DNA of 6,669 nt, from assembly GCA_009177225.1 (NCBI GenBank), contig WFLZ01000329.1:1-6669 (forward strand), written 5' to 3'. Numbering within the stretch: the stretch's first letter is position 1; every line of letters begins with the position of its first letter. A program made the position numbers and the translations under genes. Positions 1 through 5,993 of this stretch are shown here, piece by piece. The stretch comes from Clostridia bacterium (GTDB taxonomy: Bacteria > Bacillota > Clostridia > Oscillospirales > Ruminococcaceae). The notes under the pieces are model-generated. The model saw only the letters and a list, made by a program, of their open reading frames with translations, was not told the origin of the DNA and did not search any database.

Positions 1-1319
1 ATATTTTTGTTTTCATAATCACGCTCTGCACGTTTAACAGCGTCAAGCATATCATTTGCGTTATAGGTCTTGAAAGTAAAGCCGTTGCCGTCCACACCGC
101 CGTTATCACGCACGGAATCACGCAGACCGCCGGTTTCACGTACAATCGGAATAGTTCCGTATCGCATGGAAATCATCTGAGCAAGACCACATGGTTCGCT
201 TTGTGAAGGCATAAGGAACATATCAGCACCTGCATAGATTTTATGTGAAAGTTCGGGAACAAATCCAAGTGTCACAGAAACTCTGTCGGGATATCTTGCG
301 GACATTTCACGGAAAAAGTCCTCATAGATTTTTTCACCGCTTCCGAGAACAGCGAATTTTATACCCATTCTGACAATTTCTTCAAATACACAACGTATAA
401 GGTCGATACCTTTATGATTCACAAATCTCGTAACTATACCGATAACAGCTTCTTCACCGTCGACAAGTCCAAGTTCTTTGAGAAGTGCCTTTTTACATTC
501 GGCTTTTCCCGAAATATCATCTGCCGAGAAACTTCCGGCAATTGCTGAATCGTTCTGAGGGTTATATATATCATAGTCAATGCCATTCAGAATACCTTTC
601 AGCTTATACTGCTTTGTAACCAGTATTCTGTCAAGTGAATGAGCGTACCAAGGGTCAAGAATCTCCCACGCATAACTCGGACTTACCGTTGTAATACGGT
701 CAGCAGTTTCAAAAGCACCTTTCATCATATTTATATAACCGTCAAATTCAAGCAGACCTGCATTATACTGAGGAATACCCATAAGTTCGCCGAGAACTTC
801 ACGTCCGTAGCGTCCCTGATATTCGATATTATGAACAGTAAAGACATTCTTTATACCGTCGTAACCCTGCTGATACTTATAATACACATTGTAGTATACA
901 GGAATCAAAGCAGTCTGCCAGTCATGACAATGAATGATATCCGGCTTGAAATCAATATGTCTGAGCATTTCAAGGACAGCACGGTCAAAGAATACAAATC
1001 TTTCACAGTCGTCATAAAAACCGTACAGACCGTCCCTTGAAAAATAGTATTCATTATCAATAAAATAATAGTCAATGCCGTTCTGATGAGCCTTGAATAT
1101 TCCGCAGTACTGTTTTCTCCACGAAACATCAACAGTAATATTTTTTACAAAAGTCATCTGACAGCGGAGTTCGTCACTTATAGAACTGTAAAGCGGTATA
1201 ACAACACTGCAATTATGACCCTTTGCATTTATATATTTAGGAAGTGAACCTATTACGTCAGCAAGACCGCCGGAGGCTGCAAAAGGTACAGCCTCGCTTG
1301 CAGCGAAAAGTATATTCAT
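1..1319 (-). CDS. glgA: Glycogen synthase (ADP-glucose-dependent), 3' end cut by window edge
   Basis: This is the glycogen synthase, a GT5 family GT-B glycosyltransferase. It transfers glucose from ADP-glucose to the non-reducing end of alpha-1,4-glucan in the cytoplasm. The frame is open from the ATG at 1319-1317 to position 1, giving 439 complete codons; the family is usually about 477 residues, so roughly 40 C-terminal residues are missing. My translation begins MNILFAASEAVPF. It carries SGGLADVIGSLP (16-27), HCHDW (130-134), FTVHNIEYQG (160-169), TVSPSYAWEI (211-220), GILNGIDYDIYNP (242-254), TRFVNHKGIDL with the nucleotide-binding Arg298 and Lys303, SEPCGLAQ with Glu375, and IVRETGGL (392-399). 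The start matches the family N-terminus and has a Shine-Dalgarno site inside the 16-nt gap after glgD. One oddity is that the first donor-binding motif, normally KTGGL, reads ASGGL at residues 15-19. Identity is very secure; it is last in the visible operon. Confidence 0.96.
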   Translation of the reverse strand, partial: MNILFAASEAVPFAASGGLADVIGSLPKYINAKGHNCSVVIPLYSSISDELRCQMTFVKNITVDVSWRKQYCGIFKAHQNGIDYYFIDNEYYFSRDGLYGFYDDCERFVFFDRAVLEMLRHIDFKPDIIHCHDWQTALIPVYYNVYYKYQQGYDGIKNVFTVHNIEYQGRYGREVLGELMGIPQYNAGLLEFDGYINMMKGAFETADRITTVSPSYAWEILDPWYAHSLDRILVTKQYKLKGILNGIDYDIYNPQNDSAIAGSFSADDISGKAECKKALLKELGLVDGEEAVIGIVTRFVNHKGIDLIRCVFEEIVRMGIKFAVLGSGEKIYEDFFREMSARYPDRVSVTLGFVPELSHKIYAGADMFLMPSQSEPCGLAQMISMRYGTIPIVRETGGLRDSVRDNGGVDGNGFTFKTYNANDMLDAVKRAERDYENKN

Positions 1320-1322
1320 AGA

Positions 1323-1331
1323 ATCACCACC
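1323..1331 (-). promoter_or_regulatory. Ribosome binding site of glgA
   Basis: On the minus strand the spacer between glgD and glgA contains GGTGGTGAT, one mismatch from GGAGGTGAT, the complement of the 16S rRNA tail. The GGTGG core lies 7 nt before the ATG at 1319. It fixes the glgA start and lies only a few bases after the glgD stop codon, which suits translational coupling. It is a weaker match than the GGAGG sites of glgB, glgC and glgD. Confidence 0.75.
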
Positions 1332-1335
1332 GCCG

Positions 1336-2457
1336 TTAAATCTTGCCATTTTTACCTATATAAAGCGGATATGTTTCAGAACCTGTAAGAACCTTATCAT
1401 CACTCACTTCAACGCTTTTATCTGTGATTACAGAAGAAATACTGCAATTTTCTCCTATTTTTGTACTCTGGAGAATAACGGAGTTCTTTACAACAGTACC
1501 CTTGCCGACTTTTACGCCTCTGAACAGGATAGAGTTTTCAACAGTACCCTCAATTATACAGCCGTCCGCAATAAGAGAGTTCTTGATATTTGATTCAAGA
1601 CCATATTTAACAGGACCGTTATCACCGATTTTCGTGTAAACGGGAGTACTTTTCTTAAAGAGAGCATTTCTCTTTTCTGTTTCGAGAAGCATTTTATTTG
1701 CGGCATAGTAATTCTGAACGCTGTCGATTCTTGTGAAGAAATCCTTATGTTCATAGCCCATTATTTTATATTCATTTCTCTTTGCCTGAAGTATCTCACG
1801 GGTGAAGCTGTACTGATTACGGCTTGCAGCTTCAGAAACTATCTTCTTGAGAAATTCCTTACTCATAATCATCATGTCAAGCCACATATTGCACTCGCCT
1901 GAAATCTGCGGGTCAACAAGAACGTCACTGAGACAGTTTTCGTCGTTAAACTCAAGAATTGTGGCACAGTTATTTTTTTCGCTGTCATAAAGTCCCTTAC
2001 TGTAAATAAGAGTGATGTCCGCACCTGTATCAGTATGCTGTTTGAGAACGGGTGTGAAGTCAATAGTAGCCACCACATCGCAGTTTGCAAGAATAACATA
2101 TTTAGCCTTTGAATGTTCCACAAAGCTCCATACATTGTTAAGAGCATCAAGTCTGCCCTTATACATACCGCCTGTCTGACTGTAAGGTGGAAGAAGATGC
2201 AGACCGCCCTTTTTTCGTGACAAATCCCAGTCACGTCCTGAACCGAGATGGTCGAGGAGAGAGCCATAATTTGACTTTGTGATTACGCCCACTTCATAAA
2301 CGCCCGAATTTACCATATTGGAAAGGGGGAAATCAATCAGACGATAACGACCGCCGAAAGGGATTGACCCCATAGTTCTCTGCTTTGTCAGTTCGCTGAC
2401 ATAAGAATCGTGCATACTTGCAAAGATAAGTCCTAAAACATTATAATTAACACTCAT
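1336..2457 (-). CDS. glgD: GlgD, non-catalytic regulatory subunit of ADP-glucose pyrophosphorylase
   Basis: This 373-residue protein is a paralogue of GlgC: an N-terminal nucleotidyltransferase-like domain (about 1-265) followed by a left-handed beta-helix of hexapeptide-type repeats (about 270-368, for example NSLIADGCIIEGTVENSILFRGVKVGKGTVV). [13 protein letters not shown] (35-47) matches GlgC in the same register. The catalytic signatures are lost: the glycine-rich nucleotide loop is IFASMHDSYVSELT (11-24), the GGDH metal motif is replaced by ANCD (124-127), and no EKP motif is present. In Firmicutes, GlgD is known to be poorly active or inactive alone and to form a complex with GlgC that changes its activity. 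The ATG at 2457 is preceded by GGAGGA (2466-2471) inside a 16-nt gap after glgC, and glgA follows after another 16 nt, so subunits are probably made together from one mRNA. The first residues fit GlgD proteins, so the start is well supported. Confidence 0.95.
   Translation of the reverse strand: MSVNYNVLGLIFASMHDSYVSELTKQRTMGSIPFGGRYRLIDFPLSNMVNSGVYEVGVITKSNYGSLLDHLGSGRDWDLSRKKGGLHLLPPYSQTGGMYKGRLDALNNVWSFVEHSKAKYVILANCDVVATIDFTPVLKQHTDTGADITLIYSKGLYDSEKNNCATILEFNDENCLSDVLVDPQISGECNMWLDMMIMSKEFLKKIVSEAASRNQYSFTREILQAKRNEYKIMGYEHKDFFTRIDSVQNYYAANKMLLETEKRNALFKKSTPVYTKIGDNGPVKYGLESNIKNSLIADGCIIEGTVENSILFRGVKVGKGTVVKNSVILQSTKIGENCSISSVITDKSVEVSDDKVLTGSETYPLYIGKNGKI
2327..2346. repeat. 20-bp direct repeat shared with glgC, copy in glgD
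   Basis: The 20 bases here are identical to 3570-3589 in glgC and in the same orientation. Both copies encode YRLIDFP and its flanks at residues 38-44 of each protein, and the sequence around them is also similar but not identical. This is the conserved core of two genes that arose by duplication, and not a mobile repeat. Confidence 0.85.
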
Positions 2458-2473
2458 AGTAAAAATCCTCCGG

Positions 2474-3700
2474 TTAGATGTTTTCGCCGATTATCTGCTT
2501 TGGTTCAACAGTTTTTCCCTCTGAAACAGTTACATTGTGACCGACAACGGCAATACCCCAGTCATCTCTGTTTTCAACTTGTGCAGGGTCTAAACCGATA
2601 TGCGAACCACTTTCAATAATGCTGTCACTGCCTACAATAGCGTACTCAACAATTGCACCGGACTTGATTACCGCACCCGGCATAACGATACTGTAATTTA
2701 CAGTTGCGTCCTTTTCAACTGTAACGCCGGAAAATACAATTGAGAAATCAACAGTTCCGTCGATATTGCTTCCCTCGTCAATCATTGAATTTTCTATGTT
2801 TGCGTTGTCGCCGACATACTGAGGAGGCATATAATTATTTCTTGAATAGATTTTCCAGCTCGGGTCATAGAGGTCAAGCGGTACACTCGGACTGAGCAAA
2901 TCCATATTTGCTTCCCAGAGAGAATCAAGAGTACCAACGTCTTTCCAGTAGCCCTCAAACTCATAAGCAAAGAGTCGCTGATTGTCACGGAGCATTGAAG
3001 TAATGATATCCTTGCCGAAATCCTTTGACCATGCCTCGCCACGTTCACGTTTTGCATTAGCGTCGTTTTCGTTTTCAATGAGGTACTTTCTGAGTTTTTC
3101 CCAGCTGAACACATAGATACCCATTGATGCAAGAGTTGACTTAGGTTCTTTCGGTTTTTCAACGAAGTCAATGACTTTATTCTGTTCGTCACAAATCATG
3201 ATACCGAAACGTGAAGCTTCTGCTCTCGGTACGTCGATAACAGAAATTGTGCAGTCCGCATTGTTGGCAATATGGAAATCAACCATTTTGGAATAATCCA
3301 TTTTATAGATATGGTCACCGCCGAGAACTACAACATATTCAGGATTATAGCGTTCAATAAAACGGATATTCTGATAAATTGCGTTTGCAGTACCCTCGTA
3401 CCATGAAGCACCGGACTGTGTTTCATAAGGTGGAAGAACATGAACACCGCCGTTCATTTTGTCCAAATCCCATGGCTGACCGTTGCCTATATACTCATTG
3501 AGTACAAGAGGCTGATACTGTGTAAGAACACCTACAGTATCTATACCGGAATTGGTGCAGTTTGAAAGTGGGAAATCAATCAGACGATATTTTCCGCCAT
3601 AAGGAACAGCAGGTTTAGCAACGTTTTTTGTAAGTGCATAAAGTCTGCTGCCCTGACCGCCTGCAAGCAGCATAGCAACGCATTTTTTCTTTGTATACAT
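2474..3700 (-). CDS. glgC: Glucose-1-phosphate adenylyltransferase (ADP-glucose pyrophosphorylase, catalytic subunit)
   Basis: The enzyme makes ADP-glucose and pyrophosphate from ATP and alpha-glucose-1-phosphate, the committed and usually allosterically controlled step of bacterial glycogen synthesis. The 408 residues are close to the usual length of about 380-430. All catalytic signatures are present: the nucleotide loop [10 protein letters not shown] (11-20), [18 protein letters not shown] (30-47), WYEGTANA (100-107), [10 protein letters not shown] (127-136) with metal-binding Asp129, SRFG (163-166), FVEKP with glucose-1-phosphate-binding Lys182 (179-183), SMGIYVF (192-198) and YWKDVGT (251-257). 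A beta-helix domain follows from about 295 to the end. The ATG at 3700 has AGGAGG at 3707-3712 with 6 nt spacing. It lies 81 nt after glgB and 16 nt before glgD. The intact active site next to the degenerate GlgD shows which of the pair is the catalyst. Confidence 0.97.
   Translation of the reverse strand: MYTKKKCVAMLLAGGQGSRLYALTKNVAKPAVPYGGKYRLIDFPLSNCTNSGIDTVGVLTQYQPLVLNEYIGNGQPWDLDKMNGGVHVLPPYETQSGASWYEGTANAIYQNIRFIERYNPEYVVVLGGDHIYKMDYSKMVDFHIANNADCTISVIDVPRAEASRFGIMICDEQNKVIDFVEKPKEPKSTLASMGIYVFSWEKLRKYLIENENDANAKRERGEAWSKDFGKDIITSMLRDNQRLFAYEFEGYWKDVGTLDSLWEANMDLLSPSVPLDLYDPSWKIYSRNNYMPPQYVGDNANIENSMIDEGSNIDGTVDFSIVFSGVTVEKDATVNYSIVMPGAVIKSGAIVEYAIVGSDSIIESGSHIGLDPAQVENRDDWGIAVVGHNVTVSEGKTVEPKQIIGENI
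3570..3589. repeat. 20-bp direct repeat shared with glgD, copy in glgC
   Basis: This is the second copy of the identical 20-bp stretch at 2327-2346, about 1.24 kb away in the same orientation. It encodes the start of the [10 protein letters not shown] motif. It reflects common ancestry of glgC and glgD and is the longest exact match I noticed between the two genes. Confidence 0.85.
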
Positions 3701-3727
3701 ATAATTCCTCCTAAAAATATTTTCATT

Positions 3728-3760
3728 TAATCCGCATAAATATTAAACATATGCAGATTA
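3728..3760 (-). repeat. Imperfect inverted repeat (RNA hairpin) in the glgB-glgC gap
   Basis: On the minus strand TAATCTGCATA (3760-3750) and TATGCGGATTA (3738-3728) form an 11-bp stem with one T-G position, which is a permitted G-U wobble in RNA, around an 11-nt AT-rich loop. It sits between the glgB stop and the glgC ribosome binding site, in the only long gap inside the operon. No uninterrupted run of U follows the stem; the nearest (5 U) begins 9 nt downstream, with an A inside the stretch before it. It therefore does not look like a standard intrinsic terminator. It may protect or expose a processed mRNA end, partly attenuate transcription, or be a protein-binding site. Structure is seen in the sequence; function is inference. 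Confidence 0.55.
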
Positions 3761-3781
3761 GTGCTGAAATGTTTACAAAAT

Positions 3782-5815
3782 TTATTCAGTCTCGACAGAG
3801 TGTTCAGTCTTTGCCGAGGTTTTTGTTTTTTTAACACCGGATTCAGTTTTCACCGGAGTTTTCTTTGTTTTTTTGCTTTCGCCGGAAATTTCTGTTTCTG
3901 CTGTAACTTTCGGGGTTCTCTTTTGGACAGGTGCATATTTGAGATAGATTACAGAAAGAGGTGCAAGCGTCATAGATATACACTGATCAAATCCGTGCAT
4001 ACTTGTCTTTTGTGTTCTGAATGATTTTTCAGTAACGCCCGAACCACCAAATTCAGTCGCATCAGTATTGAAAAGCAACTTGTATCTTCCCTTTTTCGGA
4101 ACACCTATTTTATAATCACTGCGTCCGACAGGAACAAAATTGCAGACTATAATTATTTCTTCACCATTGTCGTCTATACGACGGAAAGATATTATACTCT
4201 GTTTGTTGTCGTCGTTTGAAATCCAGCTAAAACCGTTCCATGAATCGTCATTCTGCCAAAGCGGTTCATTTTCGAGATAGAACTTATTCAGTTTTTCGGA
4301 ATATTTAAGCATTATCTTATGGAAAGCAGATTCTTTCATAAGATGCCAGTCAAGCTGTGACTGATAATTCCATTCTTTTTCCTGAGCAAATTCCTGACCC
4401 ATAAAGAGAAGTTTTTTTCCGGGGTGAGCCATCATATATGCAAGAAAAGCACGGTATGAAGCGAATTTCTGTTCATACTCGCCCGGCATTTTGTTAATCA
4501 TCGAACACTTGCCATATACGACTTCATCATGTGAAATCGGAAGGACATAGTTTTCAGAAAAAGCATAGAAGAACGAGAATGTAAGTTTATCGTGATTAAA
4601 AGAGCGGTAGATAGGGTCAAGCGACATATAATGAAGCATATCATTCATCCAGCCCATATTCCACTTGAAATTGAATCCAAGTCCGCCGATATCGGTAGGC
4701 TTTGTAACAAGAGGCCAAGCGGTTGATTCCTCTGCAATCATAAGTGCATCAGGGTGACAGGAGAATATAGCCTCGTTCAGATTCTTAAAGAACTGAACAG
4801 CTTCAAGATTTTCTTTTCCGCCATTGATATTGGCTGCCCATTCGCCGTCACGTCTGTCGTAATCAAGATAGAGCATTGAAGCAACTGCGTCAACTCGCAG
4901 ACCGTCAACATGAAATTCATTGAACCAGTAATTTGCACTTGAAATAAGAAACGAGCAAACTTCTGCCTTTCCGTAGTCAAACACACGAGTACCCCAAGAC
5001 TTGTGTTCTTTCTTACGTTCATCTGTATACTCATAACAGCACGTTCCATCAAATTCATAAAGACCTGCTCCGTCTTTCGGGAAGTGAGCGGGAACCCAGT
5101 CGAGAATAACGCCGATACCTGCCTCATGGAACATATCGACCATTTTTCTGAAATCGTCAGGAGTTCCGTAACGTGAAGTAGGGGCGAAATATCCTGTCAC
5201 CTGATAACCCCATGAGCCGTCAAACGGGTATTCTGTAAGGGGCATGAACTCAACATGAGTATACGACATTTTTTTCAGATAAGGAATAATTTCCGTCGCA
5301 AACGAAATATAATCCATAAAAGTACTGTTCTTTTTTATTTTCCATGAACCGAGATGAACCTCATAAACGTTCACAGGACTTTTATATATATTCTTCTGAC
5401 TTTTCTGTGCAAACCATTCACTGTCGTTCCACTTATACTCGCTTTCATAGATTTTTGAAGCGGTATCGGGTCTTGTTTCAAAGTGAGATGCGTATGGGTC
5501 TGATTTAAGAATAGTACGTCCGTCCTTTGTTTCAATACTGTACTTATATACATCGAACTGCTGAAGCTTTGAGATTTCAGCTTCCCACACACCGTCTGCA
5601 ATAAGAGTCATCGGATTTCTGTCCCTGTTCCAGTCGTTGAAATCGCCCACTACTGAAACACTGACAGCATTAGGAGCCCAAACTCTGAAAGTGAACAGGC
5701 GTGTACGACCTTTTTTTCTTGAGTGAACTCCAAAGAATTTATAGGCCTCATAGTTTTTTCCCTGATAGAACAGATAAAGTGGAAAATCGTTAAGATTAGT
5801 TTTATTAACTGACAT
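3782..5815 (-). CDS. glgB: 1,4-alpha-glucan branching enzyme
   Basis: This is a GH13 branching enzyme. It cleaves an alpha-1,4-glucan chain and re-attaches the fragment through an alpha-1,6 bond, creating glycogen branches. Of the 677 residues, about 25-115 form the CBM48 domain (FRVWAPNAVSVSVVGDFNDW at 43-62) and about 145-540 the catalytic barrel. The latter has MPLTEYPFDGSWGYQVTGYF (191-210), DWVPAHFP (239-246), GLRVDAVAS with nucleophile Asp309, AEEST with acid/base Glu362, and LPISHDEVVYGK with Asp430. A C-terminal beta domain ends near LAPLSVIYLKYAP (617-629). The longer N1 extension of E. coli GlgB is absent, as in Bacillus-type enzymes. The last 47 residues are an unusual Lys/Thr/Glu-rich tail. 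The ATG at 5815 has AAAGGAGG at 5823-5830 with 7 nt spacing and a promoter just upstream, making this the first gene of the operon. Catalytic identity is secure. Confidence 0.97.
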   Translation of the reverse strand: MSVNKTNLNDFPLYLFYQGKNYEAYKFFGVHSRKKGRTRLFTFRVWAPNAVSVSVVGDFNDWNRDRNPMTLIADGVWEAEISKLQQFDVYKYSIETKDGRTILKSDPYASHFETRPDTASKIYESEYKWNDSEWFAQKSQKNIYKSPVNVYEVHLGSWKIKKNSTFMDYISFATEIIPYLKKMSYTHVEFMPLTEYPFDGSWGYQVTGYFAPTSRYGTPDDFRKMVDMFHEAGIGVILDWVPAHFPKDGAGLYEFDGTCCYEYTDERKKEHKSWGTRVFDYGKAEVCSFLISSANYWFNEFHVDGLRVDAVASMLYLDYDRRDGEWAANINGGKENLEAVQFFKNLNEAIFSCHPDALMIAEESTAWPLVTKPTDIGGLGFNFKWNMGWMNDMLHYMSLDPIYRSFNHDKLTFSFFYAFSENYVLPISHDEVVYGKCSMINKMPGEYEQKFASYRAFLAYMMAHPGKKLLFMGQEFAQEKEWNYQSQLDWHLMKESAFHKIMLKYSEKLNKFYLENEPLWQNDDSWNGFSWISNDDNKQSIISFRRIDDNGEEIIIVCNFVPVGRSDYKIGVPKKGRYKLLFNTDATEFGGSGVTEKSFRTQKTSMHGFDQCISMTLAPLSVIYLKYAPVQKRTPKVTAETEISGESKKTKKTPVKTESGVKKTKTSAKTEHSVETE
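3801..3877 (-). repeat. Imperfect tandem repeat encoding the lysine-rich GlgB tail
   Basis: Two degenerate copies of about 39-42 bp lie side by side within the last codons of glgB. They encode KKTKKTPVKTESGV (648-661) and KKTKTSAKTEHSV (662-674), which differ by one codon in length and by several substitutions. Each contains a run of seven A on the coding strand. A partial third unit (TEISGES, 641-647) may precede them. The likely origin is local duplication of a short low-complexity segment. Confidence 0.6.
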
Positions 5816-5839
5816 AATTTAGCCTCCTTTGCTATATAC

Positions 5840-5868
5840 ATTTTATCATAAATGGGAAAATTATTCAA
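5840..5868 (-). promoter_or_regulatory. Sigma-A type promoter of the glgBCDA operon
   Basis: On the minus strand the -35 box TTGAAT (5868-5863, 4 of 6 to TTGACA) and the -10 box TAAAAT (5845-5840, 5 of 6 to TATAAT) are separated by exactly 17 bp. The -10 is extended by TG one base upstream (TGATAAAAT). Transcription would start near 5833, giving a very short leader of about 17-18 nt that contains the glgB ribosome binding site at 5823-5830. Its position directly before the first glg gene supports it. Short leader length leaves little room for a riboswitch or attenuator in this transcript. Confidence 0.65.
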
Positions 5869-5934
5869 GTCTTTTTGAAAATCAGGTAAAAAATTCAGCA
5901 ATACCGACTATTTTCACACCCTCATTTTATGTAT

Positions 5935-5961
5935 ATTGTTATAAAAATTCATTGAACAATG
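5935..5961. repeat. Small nested inverted repeats upstream of glgB
   Basis: The plus strand reads CATTG-AA-CAATG at 5950-5961, a 5-bp palindrome with a 2-bp centre. Overlapping it, ATTGTT (5935-5940) is an inverted match to AACAAT (5955-5960). The block lies about 70-95 bp upstream of the glgB -35 box, between spoIIE and the operon promoter. It could be a protein-binding site or a weak end-of-gene hairpin for spoIIE, but such short AT-rich arms are expected by chance in this kind of spacer. Confidence 0.25.
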
Positions 5962-5993
5962 TTAATTCCTCGTTAAAATGCACACATGATTAT

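Noticed and set aside
639..1040. Plus-strand open frame of 133 codons, and a minus-strand 75-codon frame at 905-1132
   Set aside because: Both lie within glgA, which has continuous family motifs in its own frame across this stretch. The translations show no recognisable domain and neither is preceded by a convincing ribosome binding site.
3728..3781. Possible internal promoter for glgC (TTGTAA, 17 bp, TGCATA on the minus strand)
   Set aside because: The -10 candidate matches TATAAT poorly and overlaps the hairpin stem; the evidence is not better than chance in AT-rich DNA.
3761..4024. Plus-strand frame of 87 codons rich in Phe and Cys
   Set aside because: It is the antisense image of the lysine-rich GlgB tail (AAA/AAG codons read backwards as TTT/CTT), which explains its odd composition.
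5650..5901. Minus-strand frame of 83 codons overlapping the glgB promoter and start
   Set aside because: It runs through the promoter and the 5' end of glgB in another frame; GlgB has clear homology and a strong Shine-Dalgarno site at its own start.
5940..5993. Intrinsic terminator for the phosphatase gene (CATTG/CAATG arms followed by AATTTTT on the minus strand)
   Set aside because: The stem can be only about 4 bp with a 4-nt loop and is AU-rich, too weak to call a terminator.
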